Positions 1 to 7,324 of a stretch of 36,411 bases of DNA are shown in pieces. The position numbers and the translations under genes were made by a program. The DNA lies in the NCBI GenBank assembly GCA_020853775.1, contig JADYYH010000014.1, positions 1 through 36,411 on the forward strand, read 5' to 3'. The notes beneath the pieces are model-generated. The model worked only from the letters and a program-made list of their open reading frames with translations, had not been told where the DNA came from and did not search any database. How positions within the stretch are numbered: the first letter of the stretch is position 1; each line of letters starts with the position of its first letter. The DNA is from Nitrospira sp. (GTDB taxonomy: Bacteria; Nitrospirota; Nitrospiria; Nitrospirales; Nitrospiraceae).

Positions 1-40
1 AGAGGTGGCTCCGGTTGGTTGGACAGTTTCTGCCCATTCT

Positions 41-55
41 TAAGTGGCGCCTGGC
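41..55 (+). repeat. Putative IS3 terminal inverted repeat, orfB side
   Basis: TAAGTGGCGCCTGGC lies just outside the orfB stop. It matches the inward-reading sequence at 1252-1237 apart from the two or three central bases. The true repeat probably extends outward to about position 20, where the similarity is weaker. Confidence 0.55.
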
Positions 56-65
56 GGATGCCTAA

Positions 66-896
66 CTACGCGGCGGTTTGCCGTGTCGTCAGATGGGCAT
101 AATAGACCTGGTCCGGCGTCTGGCCGTCAAGGGCCTGATGCGGCCGAGTCTGGTTATAAAACGTTAGGTAGCGCGCGAGCCCCTCCTGGGCCGCTCTGAC
201 GGTGTCATACGCGTGCACATAGACCTCCTCGTATTTGACCGTCCGCCACAGCCGCTCCACGAACACATTGTCTCGCCAGCAGCCTTTGCCATCCATGCTG
301 ATCTGAATGTCGTGGGCCTGCAACAGACCCGTGAACTCCTGGCTGGTGAACTGACACCCTTGGTCGGTATTGAAGATCTCCGGGCAGCCATACTGCGTGA
401 TCGCCTCCCGCACCGCGTCGAGGCAGAAATCGGTTGTCAGCGTATTGGAGAGCCGCCACGCCAGCACCCGGCGACTGGCCCAGTCCAGGACGGCAAAGAG
501 ATACAGGAAACCCCGCCGCATCGGGATATAGGTGATATCCGCCGCCCACACCTGATTCGGCCGTGAGACCACCAGGTCGCGCAAGAGATACGGATAGATC
601 CGATGGCCAGGCTGGCGCCGACTGAGAGCCGGCTTGCGATAGAGGGCCTCAATCCCCATGCGCCGCATCAAGGTGGCTACCTGGCGCCTGCCAATGACGC
701 GGCCCTCCTGCCGTAAGAGATCTCGCAGCATCCGCGCCCCGGCAAAGGGATACTGCAGATGCAGTTCGTCAATCCGACGCATCAGGGCCAGTACCGAGGC
801 AGAGAGGGGCGTCGGCTGGTAGTAGGCCGTCGAGCGAGACACCCCGAGGAGCTGACATTGCCGCACGACGGGCAATGTGTGCGTGCGGTCGATCAT
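66..896 (-). CDS. IS3-family transposase OrfB, DDE integrase catalytic subunit
   Basis: This is the catalytic half of an IS3 transposase (276 aa). It has an HTH_21-like N-terminal part (about residues 40-95) and then an rve/DDE integrase core. Visible motifs are the first acidic residue in WAADITYIP (about residue 120), the second in FNTDQGCQFTS (about 177), and the last in the region DNVFVERLWRTVKYEEVY (about 210-227). The C-terminal YNQTRPHQALDGQTP motif is typical of the family. Its ATG overlaps the orfA stop as ATGA, and its frame is -1 relative to orfA. It stays open upstream of the ATG, as expected if the active protein is a frameshifted OrfAB fusion. The frame is undamaged, so the element may still be mobile. 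Confidence 0.95.
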   Translation of the reverse strand: MIDRTHTLPVVRQCQLLGVSRSTAYYQPTPLSASVLALMRRIDELHLQYPFAGARMLRDLLRQEGRVIGRRQVATLMRRMGIEALYRKPALSRRQPGHRIYPYLLRDLVVSRPNQVWAADITYIPMRRGFLYLFAVLDWASRRVLAWRLSNTLTTDFCLDAVREAITQYGCPEIFNTDQGCQFTSQEFTGLLQAHDIQISMDGKGCWRDNVFVERLWRTVKYEEVYVHAYDTVRAAQEGLARYLTFYNQTRPHQALDGQTPDQVYYAHLTTRQTAA

Positions 897-1192
897 CGTT
901 TTGCGCTCAGCAAGCCCGCCTTGGAGAGCGCTCCTTCTAAAAAATCATTCTCCAGGGCCAGTTGGCCAATCTTGGCATGCAGCGTCTTGAGGTCCGGCGT
1001 CTCGGCGGGCGGCTTTGTCCCGCCAAACACGTCCGCGGCTCGCGCCAGCAACTGCTGTTTCCATTCCGTGATCTGCGTGGGATGGACCTGAAACTGCTCG
1101 GCCAATTCGGCCAGCGTCTTGTCCCCTTTGACGGCAGCCAACGCCACCTGCGCCTTAAACCCGGCCCCGTGATTCCGTCTCGTGCGCTTCAT
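893..1192 (-). CDS. IS3-family transposase OrfA, helix-turn-helix subunit
   Basis: This 99-aa DNA-binding protein has the HTH_Tnp_1 pattern seen in IS3 OrfA proteins. It begins MKRTRRNHGAGFKAQVALAA, continues with ELAEQFQVHPTQITEWKQQL as the recognition helices, and ends in a coiled/leucine-rich segment (LHAKIGQLALENDFLEGAL). I chose the ATG at 1192-1190 over the longer open frame from 1249, because the extra residues would come from the IS terminus and do not look like OrfA. The 3' end contains the slippery heptamer and stem-loop described separately. Alone, OrfA normally acts as a regulator; joined to OrfB it supplies DNA binding. Confidence 0.93.
   Translation of the reverse strand: MKRTRRNHGAGFKAQVALAAVKGDKTLAELAEQFQVHPTQITEWKQQLLARAADVFGGTKPPAETPDLKTLHAKIGQLALENDFLEGALSKAGLLSAKR
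903..944 (-). other. Programmed -1 ribosomal frameshift signal in orfA
   Basis: On the minus strand the heptamer T TTT TTA (944-938) is in the orfA zero frame (codons GAT TTT TTA). Six nucleotides later there is a stem, GCGCTC (931-926) with GAGCGC (908-903). It encloses a second helix, CAAG (923-920) with CTTG (914-911), around a GCGGG loop. Slipping back by one base enters the orfB frame, which has no stop before the orfB ATG. Slippery heptamer, short spacer and stem-loop are the standard elements of a -1 frameshift site. Confidence 0.75.
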
Positions 1193-1236
1193 TGCCTCGC
1201 TCCTCTCGTGAGCCACCCGCTGGTGGCGTGGGTGAA

Positions 1237-1252
1237 GCCAGGCTACCACTTA
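1237..1252 (-). repeat. Putative IS3 terminal inverted repeat, orfA side
   Basis: Read on the minus strand this is TAAGTGGTAGCCTGGC, the partner of the repeat at 41-55. It lies upstream of orfA, where the transposase promoter would be expected. Confidence 0.55.
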
Positions 1253-1254
1253 CC

Positions 1255-2115
1255 ACACAGTCCGAATTTCCGGAGCCCCCTCTGTATGACGGGAAGGACT
1301 ATTTCACGATCTACGATTTCGTGAAGGCGCATCACCACTTCAACGATCCTGAGTGGGACGGGGAACCGATCGAGCCGGAGCCGAAAGAACCCTGCGCAAG
1401 ATGCGGACAATCTCCCTGCCGATGCGAGAAACGGCCACCGCAACCTTGTGGTGTGTGCGGCAGGCGTCCATGCGTCTGCGAGCGAGAGCCTTGTGTGAAA
1501 TGCGGCCAGAGGCCGTGCCTGTGCAATAAAAAGGTAAAGGTGACGCTAGCCGATGGCAAAGCCCGAACTATTCAACACATGATGGTCACGACGTTCTGGC
1601 ATCCTGACGGCACGCCCATGTCGGCCCAGCAATTTCTGGAGTTGCTGTTCGGCAAGTTGCCGGAGTTCTTCAAGAATGAAGCCGAACTCCGCGCGATCTG
1701 GAGCCAACCTGACACACGCGCGAAACTCCTTCAAGGGCTCGCTGAGAAAGGGTTCGGTGCCGAGCAGATGGCGGAGATGCAACGCATCATCGATGCGGAG
1801 CGCAGCGATCTGTTCGATGTGCTCGCGCATGTGGCCTATGCGATGACGCCTCTCACGCGCGAGGAACGGGCTGCCCGTGCCAGGGCGGAGATCACTATGC
1901 ATTTCACCGGCAAACAACAGGCCTTTCTGGATTTCGTGCTGGCGCAGTACATCAAGGTCGGCGTGGAAGAACTGGCTCAAGACAAGTTCTCGCCGCTGCT
2001 CAAACTGAAATATCACAACGCCATCGCCGACGCGGTGGCCGACTTGGGCAAGCCCGAAGAGATCGGAAAGGTTTTCGTGGGGTTTCAGAAATATCTGTAT
2101 CAGCCGCAGCTGTAG
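1255..2115 (+). pseudogene. hsdR: 3' remnant of type I restriction enzyme HsdR (EcoEI-type C-terminal domain)
   Basis: About 285 residues survive, starting at the IS edge. The fragment reads FTIYDFVKAHHHFNDPEWDG, then a Cys-rich linker, then TIQHMMVTTFWHPDGTPMSA, LLQGLAEKGFGAEQM and DLFDVLAHVAYAMTPLTREE. This is the conserved C-terminal region of HsdR subunits of the EcoEI type (the EcoEI_R_C domain), which contacts the rest of the type I complex. The N-terminal nuclease and helicase motor domains are missing, because the IS3 element lies where they should be. No hsdM or hsdS is seen. The frame is open from 1192, but residues before about 1255 are IS-derived. The fragment cannot restrict DNA. 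Confidence 0.85.
1393..1524 (+). repeat. Three in-frame cysteine repeats inside the hsdR remnant
   Basis: Three copies of C-x2-C-G-x2-P-C-x-C occur at 1393-1425 (CARCGQSPCRC), 1447-1479 (CGVCGRRPCVC) and 1492-1524 (CVKCGQRPCLC). Each has four cysteines and resembles a zinc knuckle. They form the linker between the helicase side and the C-terminal domain. Confidence 0.85.
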
Positions 2116-2306
2116 GTGGGGAGATGGCTGATTGCAGGTAGTGGTTTACTTTTGAGCCATTCCTATCCCCCAATTTCGTGAGGATGGAATGTGAAGAGAG
2201 CTAGCTATTGATCCAGGCAGGGAAGATGAAAATGATTGGAGCGTGCGAAACGCTCAACGTTAGGATTTGGCCACGCCAGACGTTGAGCAAAGGATCTGGG
2301 CCTACA

Positions 2307-2690
2307 ATGAAGCACTGTGTATTGGTGTGCATTTCTTTGATGGTGACCGGTTGTATCGGCCCCCTGGTCCCGGTCAAGAAGATTGAGCAGCTTCCTGCTG
2401 ACGAGCGTCGAGCTGTCCTGGGATTGCCTATCTACAATGAGAGCCAGCTGAATGGAAAGGACTACGCGATCATTAATGTCGTCGAGGGTATTTCTTGCAA
2501 GAACAAGACGTGGGATCCTGCTGCCACTAAGACAGATGCGATCAGCCAGGCGAAGTATTGGGCTCGGGAACAGGGGGCAGATGGGATTATGAATTTGCAG
2601 TGCGATCTTCCAAGAGGAACGACTACGACCTACAACTGTTGGGAGAGCATCACCTGTACGGGGCAAGCCATCAAGTTTAATAATAAATAG
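2307..2690 (+). CDS. RcsF-like outer-membrane lipoprotein
   Basis: 127 aa from the ATG at 2307, where a lipoprotein signal starts (MKHCVLVCISLMVTGC, lipobox V-T-G-C with C16 as the lipidated residue). The longer frame from 2208 adds an unlikely N-terminus. The mature part contains DAISQAKYWAREQGADGIMN and CWESITCTGQAIKF, with four cysteines (C64, C99, C111, C117). Their number and placement recall RcsF, the envelope stress sensor held by two disulfides, and related small lipoproteins of the YbjQ-like fold. No Rcs phosphorelay gene is nearby, so only the fold is suggested, not the signalling role. An AAGGA-like ribosome site lies about 12 nt upstream. Confidence 0.65.
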   Translation: MKHCVLVCISLMVTGCIGPLVPVKKIEQLPADERRAVLGLPIYNESQLNGKDYAIINVVEGISCKNKTWDPAATKTDAISQAKYWAREQGADGIMNLQCDLPRGTTTTYNCWESITCTGQAIKFNNK

Positions 2691-2710
2691 TTGAACAACA
2701 GGTCGTGTCT

Positions 2711-2893
2711 ATGAACCGCCACGATCTCGAACATAAACTTCCCACGATGACCCAGGCGCAGCTCGTCGACACGGTCAAGACCTGCCTCGACATGATCGAA
2801 CGGCTGGAGAACGACCTCTCCGCCGGGGCGCGCAAGCTCGAAGAAATGTCAGCGCTGGTGAGGAAGCTGTCTGACACCAAGACCGCTGGCTGA
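2711..2893 (+). CDS. Small helical protein of unknown function
   Basis: 60 aa from ATG 2711; GTG 2705 in the same frame is an alternative that adds two residues. The sequence is strongly helical with a heptad-like run (CLDMIERLENDL, then ARKLEEMSALVRKLS), so a short coiled coil is likely. There is no signal peptide or membrane segment. It begins 20 nt after the RcsF-like gene and may be co-transcribed with it. I do not recognise the family. Confidence 0.55.
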   Translation: MNRHDLEHKLPTMTQAQLVDTVKTCLDMIERLENDLSAGARKLEEMSALVRKLSDTKTAG

Positions 2894-3013
2894 GGTTGCC
2901 ACGGGCCCACTCGATGGGCGGCGGGCTCATGCCCACGAAACATCTGGCCTATGTGACATCCCCGGGAGTATGGCATGACCGCGTTCCGTCAGCGGGTACT
3001 GCCGATCAGGGGG

Positions 3014-3283
3014 TTAGGCTGCGGACTGCTTGGTCACGTCCCAGCCGGGAAAGACCAAGACGGCTGGATGACATTGGAGAACCCGCGCCAGAGTTTTTGC
3101 CCGTTCGACGCCAAGATTGATGGTGTCGTTTTCAATGGCCGAGATTGTGGACTGTGAAATTTTGGTCCTTCGAGCCAGCTCGCTTTGCGTGAACCCTTGC
3201 AGTTCACGGACAATTCGAACGGATTCTCCTACCGAGACCACCACTCGCGCTTTTGCCGGGCGAACGTCTTTGGTTTTCATCAT
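3014..3283 (-). CDS. XRE-family helix-turn-helix regulator, HigA-like antitoxin
   Basis: 89 aa. A helix-turn-helix of the XRE/Cro type occupies about residues 25-75 (GFTQSELARRTKISQSTISA, then IENDTINLGVERAKTLARVL), preceded by a short basic arm and followed by a short tail. Two consecutive ATGs (3283 and 3280) are possible starts. The stop codon of an upstream RelE/HigB-like fragment overlaps the first ATG in ATGATG. Toxin followed by an XRE antitoxin is the higBA order, so this is probably the surviving antitoxin of a decayed pair. It may still repress its own promoter. Confidence 0.85.
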   Translation of the reverse strand: MMKTKDVRPAKARVVVSVGESVRIVRELQGFTQSELARRTKISQSTISAIENDTINLGVERAKTLARVLQCHPAVLVFPGWDVTKQSAA

Positions 3284-3405
3284 TGCCTCCGATAATCGTG
3301 GGCTGTCACGTCCATGATCACGACCAGTACGCGCTGTTCTTCAACTGTGTAGATCACTCGATACTGTGCATTCAACCTTCTATACCATATTCGATATAGC
3401 CCACC
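3280..3405 (-). pseudogene. C-terminal remnant of a RelE/HigB-type toxin
   Basis: Minus-strand translation from 3405 gives about 41 codons containing YRIWYRRLNAQYRVIYTVEE and VLVVIMDVTAHDYRRQ. This matches the last beta strands of RelE/ParE-fold toxins (the ...YRviY...vlvvimd...HDYR pattern). An in-frame stop lies directly upstream of 3405 and there is no start codon, so the N-terminal half is missing or in another frame. The stop overlaps the start of the XRE gene, the coupling normal for higBA operons. The fragment is too short to be a working toxin. Confidence 0.6.
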
Positions 3406-3549
3406 TCAAGGTCTCGTCCGTCTCCGACCTTCCATCGCGGCCAGGCGGCCGCCGATGGTGCCGCAGAGTCATGAGTGCTTCCCTGACCAGCTGAGTTATG
3501 GAGGCAAGATCCCCGGTCTCCGGACGTGATGTTGGCTGACCTGAACCAG
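3380..3549 (-). pseudogene. Possible ribbon-helix-helix antitoxin fragment
   Basis: A minus-strand frame ending at TAG 3382-3380 reads RPETGDLASITQLVREAL and then degenerates. ETG-x-(4-6)-ITQLVREAL looks like the second helix region of CopG/ParD ribbon-helix-helix proteins. There is no clear start. It overlaps the toxin remnant in another frame, so the block may be the scar of more than one toxin-antitoxin pair. This rests on one short motif. Confidence 0.3.
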
Positions 3550-3606
3550 ACGTTTCCTGTTAAGATGCACGACCCTTAGGAACATGTGGTCAAGGAAAGG
3601 CCTGCG

Positions 3607-5007
3607 ATGTCGAAGCCCTCACAATCGAATGCCGTGCTGGTGGCGATCCGCACCCCCCGCGTGACTGTCGAGGAAGTGGACAGTTCGCTGCAAGAGCTCA
3701 CCCGCCTGGTGACGACCCTCGGGTACCGGGTCGTGGGCCGTGTCACGCAAAAGCGGAGTTCCGATCGATATGCGGCAGTCCTGGGAGAAGGCAAGCTCGC
3801 CGAATTGGCGCGGTGGACCGGTGGCCCCGGGAAAATTGAGCTGGCGTTTGGCCGGTCGGGTCACAAAGCCGCGACGAAGGACGAGGCGGCTGATGTGGAC
3901 GTTCCGGAAGAATCCGACGATGACGAATCGGATGACACTCTTGAAGCGGCCCCAGGCCCTGGGGAAAGGGCGCAGATTGTCATCGTGGACTGTGATCTGT
4001 CGCCGTCTCAATTGAAAAACCTTGAGCGTGCCGCCGGCGTGCCGGTCCTCGACCGTACCGGGGTCATCATCGAAATTTTCAGCTGGCACGCGCGCACGAG
4101 AGCGGCCCGTCTGCAGGTGGAGATCGCACGTCTCAATTACCTCGCGCCACGGTTGCGGGAAACCGGCGGGGGTAGCGAGCGGCAAGGCGGGGGAGTCGGT
4201 GGCAAAGGAGCCGGAGAGACGAGTCTCGAGCTCGATAAGCGCAGAATCCGCGATCGTACGAAAGAACTCCGGGAGGAACTGGCGGCCATCGGGGACGAGC
4301 ACCAGACGCGCCGCGCCAGACGGGAACACGAATTGACGGTCGCGCTCGTGGGGTACACCAACGCCGGGAAATCCTCGCTCATGCGTGCGATGACGGGCAT
4401 CGAGGTGCTCGTGGCCGACAAGCTGTTCGCCACGCTCGATACCACGATCCGGCCCTTGTATCCGGAGACGCGTCCCAAAGTGCTGATGTCCGATACGGTG
4501 GGATTCATCAAAAAGCTCCCGCACGATCTGGTGGCGTCGTTCAAGTCGACACTGGATGAAGCGGCCAGTGCCTCGCTCCTGCTGTTTGTTGTCGATGCCT
4601 CAGATCCGTCCTTTCGCTCCCAACTCGATGTCACGCGGAAGGTGTTAGCCGAAGTCGGCGCCACGGATGTCCCCAGCCTGTTGGTGTTGAATAAACGCGA
4701 TCGTCTCGCGCCGGATGAACTCGCGGCCCTGAAGGCGGAATATCCCGATGCTGTGTTGCTGTCCACGCGAAGCAAGGACGATCTGCAGGCGCTCCGTGAG
4801 CGCATTATGGGGTACTTTGAGAGCGACATGCTCGACGAGGAATTACGGATTCCGTTTACCGCTCAAAAGGTCGTTGCGGAGATCCGCGCCCGGATGCGAG
4901 TCTTGTCCGAAGCCTACGATGCCGAGGGACTCACGATACGGGTGCGATCGACCCCCGAGAACCTGGCGGCGATCAAACAGAAGCTCGCGCGTATTCCAAA
5001 AACATAG
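3607..5007 (+). CDS. hflX: GTPase HflX
   Basis: 466 aa from ATG 3607, which has AAGGAAAGG 7 nt upstream; GTG 3586 would add seven residues. HflX splits stalled or idle 70S ribosomes. The N-terminal HflX domain (about 1-190) is followed by the Gly-rich stretch GGGSERQGGGVGGKGAGE and the coiled part, then the GTPase domain: G1 GYTNAGKSS (from residue 249), G3 DTVGFI (296) and G4 NKRD (362). The family C-terminal region is present. One oddity is an acidic insertion near residues 91-115 (VDVPEESDDDESDDTLEAAP) within the N-terminal domain. The gene has its own upstream space and appears monocistronic. Confidence 0.96.
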   Translation: MSKPSQSNAVLVAIRTPRVTVEEVDSSLQELTRLVTTLGYRVVGRVTQKRSSDRYAAVLGEGKLAELARWTGGPGKIELAFGRSGHKAATKDEAADVDVPEESDDDESDDTLEAAPGPGERAQIVIVDCDLSPSQLKNLERAAGVPVLDRTGVIIEIFSWHARTRAARLQVEIARLNYLAPRLRETGGGSERQGGGVGGKGAGETSLELDKRRIRDRTKELREELAAIGDEHQTRRARREHELTVALVGYTNAGKSSLMRAMTGIEVLVADKLFATLDTTIRPLYPETRPKVLMSDTVGFIKKLPHDLVASFKSTLDEAASASLLLFVVDASDPSFRSQLDVTRKVLAEVGATDVPSLLVLNKRDRLAPDELAALKAEYPDAVLLSTRSKDDLQALRERIMGYFESDMLDEELRIPFTAQKVVAEIRARMRVLSEAYDAEGLTIRVRSTPENLAAIKQKLARIPKT

Positions 5008-5092
5008 TGCTCACCCCATCGAGCCTCTCCGGTTCATGCCTTGCGATCACACTGAAGACGTGAGACCTTAAGGCGACTGAGCTGATTCCCAC

Positions 5093-6178
5093 ATGAATAT
5101 TCTCCAAGCAACTCAGGCCTATGAACGGTGGTCGGCGCAGCAGATGCCGTCTGTGCCTGACGATTTGCGGCTGAAGCACGCCATGATGACGCAGAGCCCA
5201 TTTTCATTTCTGCGCGCCACCTGTTACCGGTGGATGCAGGTCTGGCCGGAAGTCTGTGCCGATCTAGCGACCGCGCCCTCGCTGCGGTCGGTGGCCGATC
5301 TCCACGTCGAAAATTTCGGCACGTGGCGCGACAGCGAAGGCCGCTTGATTTGGGGCATCAATGATTTTGACGAGGCCTGCCTCTTTCCTTGTGCCAGCGA
5401 CCTGGTGCGCTTGGTCGCGAGTGCCAAGCTCGCCGGTAGGGCTGAGCGTCTCGCCGTCAAGTTGGACGAGGCCTGCGAGGCGGTGTTGACCGGCTACCTC
5501 GAAGGGCTGCGGGCCGGCGGGCGGCCGTTTGTGCTGTCGGAGCAGCATTCCTGGTTGCGTGAGATTGCCACGAACTCCCTGCGCGACCCGGTGAAGTTCT
5601 GGAAAAAGATGGTGGCCCTGCCGATGGTTCAAGAAACGGTGCCTCACGAGGTGACGAATGCGCTTGAGCAGGTGATGCCGGAGGCGGGCTTATCGTATGG
5701 TCTGCGGCGGCGCGTATCGGGGCTGGGAAGCTTGGGGCGCCCGCGCTGTGTCGCTCTCGCTGAGTGGCGCGGCGGTAAGGTGGCCCGGGAGGCCAAACGG
5801 TTGATTGCTTCCGCCGGGCTCTGGGCTCAAGGGCGTCAGGGAGGCGGCCCGCTTCTGTATCAATCGATGTTGGAGCAGTCAGTGCGTTGTCGTGATCCCT
5901 TTGTGCGGATGCAAGGCCAGTGGTTGCTCCGGCGGTTGTCGCCCTATTGCTCTCGTATTGAACTGACGGCCTTGCCGAAAAAACGAGATGAGGGCAAGTT
6001 GCTGTATACCATGGGTTGGGAGACGGCGAATGTGCACCTCGGCGACCCGCAACAGATCAAGGCTGTGCAGCGCGACCTCGCTGCACGAAAAGCCGGATGG
6101 CTGCGAAAGGCGGCAAAGGCGATGATCAAGGCGACGGTCGCGGATTGGAAAGAGTGGGCGGCACACCATGCGGAGTAA
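5093..6178 (+). CDS. DUF2252 family protein
   Basis: 361 aa. DUF2252 proteins have a kinase-like fold (APH/choline kinase type) but no established reaction. The family signature is clear: FSFLRATCYR (about 37-46), VADLHVENFGTW (67-78) and INDFDEACLFPCASDLVRL (89-107). The D-x-H-x-x-N and NDFDE residues (D69, H71, N74, N90, D91, D93) correspond to a putative nucleotide/metal site. A C-terminal YTMGWETANVHLG motif is also present. There is no signal peptide, so it is cytoplasmic. It overlaps the downstream phosphatase by 11 bp, so the two are probably translated together. The ribosome-binding site is weak. Confidence 0.85.
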   Translation: MNILQATQAYERWSAQQMPSVPDDLRLKHAMMTQSPFSFLRATCYRWMQVWPEVCADLATAPSLRSVADLHVENFGTWRDSEGRLIWGINDFDEACLFPCASDLVRLVASAKLAGRAERLAVKLDEACEAVLTGYLEGLRAGGRPFVLSEQHSWLREIATNSLRDPVKFWKKMVALPMVQETVPHEVTNALEQVMPEAGLSYGLRRRVSGLGSLGRPRCVALAEWRGGKVAREAKRLIASAGLWAQGRQGGGPLLYQSMLEQSVRCRDPFVRMQGQWLLRRLSPYCSRIELTALPKKRDEGKLLYTMGWETANVHLGDPQQIKAVQRDLAARKAGWLRKAAKAMIKATVADWKEWAAHHAE

Positions 6179-6674
6179 TCCTTCACGCGAACAGAACAAC
6201 CTGACGACGTTGACGTCGTACCCGCTCAATTTGCCAGGCCGGATCTATGGCAGCGCGATGCCGTTTGGCCTCTATGATCCCGAAGGGACGTTGTTGCCGG
6301 AGTTCCGAGCCGCGGCCATCCATGGCGTGGTGCTGCTGGCCGAGCCGGAGGAATGCCGGGAGAAGACGGGGCGGGATCTACTGGCGATCTATCGTGATGA
6401 AGGATTGACGGTATTGCCGCTGCCGATTCCGAACTACGGCATTCCTATGGATGGCCGCCTATCCGACGTGCTCCGTCAGGCTCACGAGCAGGCTGCCCAG
6501 GGCCATAACTTATTGATCCATTGTTCCGCCGGGCTCGGCCGCACAGCCTTGTTTGCCACGTTGCTAGCCCGGTCGGTGTTGAGACTGTCCGGGTCGGAGG
6601 CCCTGGCCTGGCTGGGATGTCACCAACCAGGCGCCCTCCTCACGCCCGCGCAAATCATGTTGATCATGGAGTGA
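6168..6674 (+). CDS. Small dual-specificity / tyrosine phosphatase
   Basis: 168 aa. The cysteine phosphatase signature H-C-x5-R is complete: HCSAGLGRT at residues 118-126, with C119 as nucleophile and R125 binding phosphate. A plausible general-acid region (PNYGIPMDG) lies upstream, as in dual-specificity phosphatases, and the first strand (GVVLLAEPEECREKTG) fits the fold. The protein is cytoplasmic. Its start codon lies inside the last codons of the DUF2252 gene, implying translational coupling and perhaps shared substrates. Whether it acts on protein, sugar phosphate or nucleotide cannot be told from sequence. Confidence 0.85.
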   Translation: MRSNPSREQNNLTTLTSYPLNLPGRIYGSAMPFGLYDPEGTLLPEFRAAAIHGVVLLAEPEECREKTGRDLLAIYRDEGLTVLPLPIPNYGIPMDGRLSDVLRQAHEQAAQGHNLLIHCSAGLGRTALFATLLARSVLRLSGSEALAWLGCHQPGALLTPAQIMLIME

Positions 6675-6766
6675 AAAACCTAACTGATCATGGCATCCGC
6701 TAGGAGGAATGAGGGCCATGTTGGACAAAATTCGCCGGTCTGCGCGTCACCGTCGGTTCTCGGTGC

Positions 6767-7324
6767 TCATTTCCTGGCGGAAGACAGCTCGACATTCTCC
6801 CTGATCTTGACCCATTTGTCCCATCCATAACCTTTGGCTGTGCTTCTGATCGCTTCCCGGGCGGCGGCGATGGTTTGGTTCATCTTGTCCCGGTTCGCGG
6901 TGGGCTGGTATCGCACGACGATCTGGAGAGTCTCGGGGTCCATAAGAACAATGTCGAGCGAGTAGGGCTGGTCGGGACTGGCCTCCCGCCTGAGCCCGGC
7001 TCGCATGACTAACGCCAGCCATTCGCCCTCCGTGGGCATGTACGGCGCGAGACCGGGCCGACCGGACGTCGATTGCGCGTTGCTCGTCACACTTTCCTCT
7101 CTCTCCTCCCGCTCGACTTTGCATTCACTGTTGCGACAGACCTTGGCCCGCGTTTCCCTCTCCTCCAGGCATGCGACCTTATCGCCCGCACTAATGGCAT
7201 TGTCGAGGCACTTTCTCGTCTCCGCATCAGAGGCGTTGAAACAATCCGAACAGGAGGTCTGCGCGTAGAGCGGCGCGCCAAGGCACAAGAGGGAACACAA
7301 TGCGAATAGAAAGCGTACGTTCAT
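6767..7324 (-). CDS. Secreted Cys-rich protein of unknown function
   Basis: 185 aa from ATG 7324, which has GGGAGG 8 nt upstream; the longer frame to 7453 is not needed. A signal peptide is clear (MNVRFLFALCSLLCLGAPLYAQ, cleavage after Ala-Gln). The mature N-terminus holds six cysteines in CSDCF, RKC, VACLEE, KVCRNSEC, probably disulfide-bonded in the periplasm. The C-terminal part (YSLDIVLMDPETLQIVVRYQ, then a helical stretch ending WVKIRENVELS) looks like a small alpha/beta domain. I do not recognise the family. It is convergent with the phosphatase gene. Confidence 0.75.
   Translation of the reverse strand: MNVRFLFALCSLLCLGAPLYAQTSCSDCFNASDAETRKCLDNAISAGDKVACLEERETRAKVCRNSECKVEREEREESVTSNAQSTSGRPGLAPYMPTEGEWLALVMRAGLRREASPDQPYSLDIVLMDPETLQIVVRYQPTANRDKMNQTIAAAREAIRSTAKGYGWDKWVKIRENVELSSARK

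Larger units (their letters stand above)
20..1262 (-). mobile_element. IS3-family insertion sequence, complete coding capacity
   Basis: Two overlapping transposase frames on the minus strand are flanked by matching terminal sequences. Reading inward from the left, positions 41-55 carry TAAGTGG-CG-CCTGGC; reading inward from the right (minus strand), 1252-1237 carry TAAGTGG-TAG-CCTGGC. The outer ends also look alike (GGACAGT near 21 and GGACTGT near 1262). The exact ends and any 3-bp target duplication could not be fixed by eye, so the boundaries are approximate. The right end abuts an hsdR fragment, so the element probably inserted into that gene or marks a deletion endpoint there. Confidence 0.8.

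Noticed and set aside
1192-1254. In-frame extension of the hsdR remnant back to 1192
   Set aside because: These bases belong to the IS3 terminal region; the translated residues do not resemble HsdR.
4973-4990. Minus-strand frames antisense to hflX and other strongly coding genes
   Set aside because: They mirror codon bias of the real genes in high-GC DNA and lack domains.
6708-6805. Short plus-strand frame after AGGAGGA near 6703
   Set aside because: About 31 residues, antisense into the secreted protein gene, with no features beyond the purine run.
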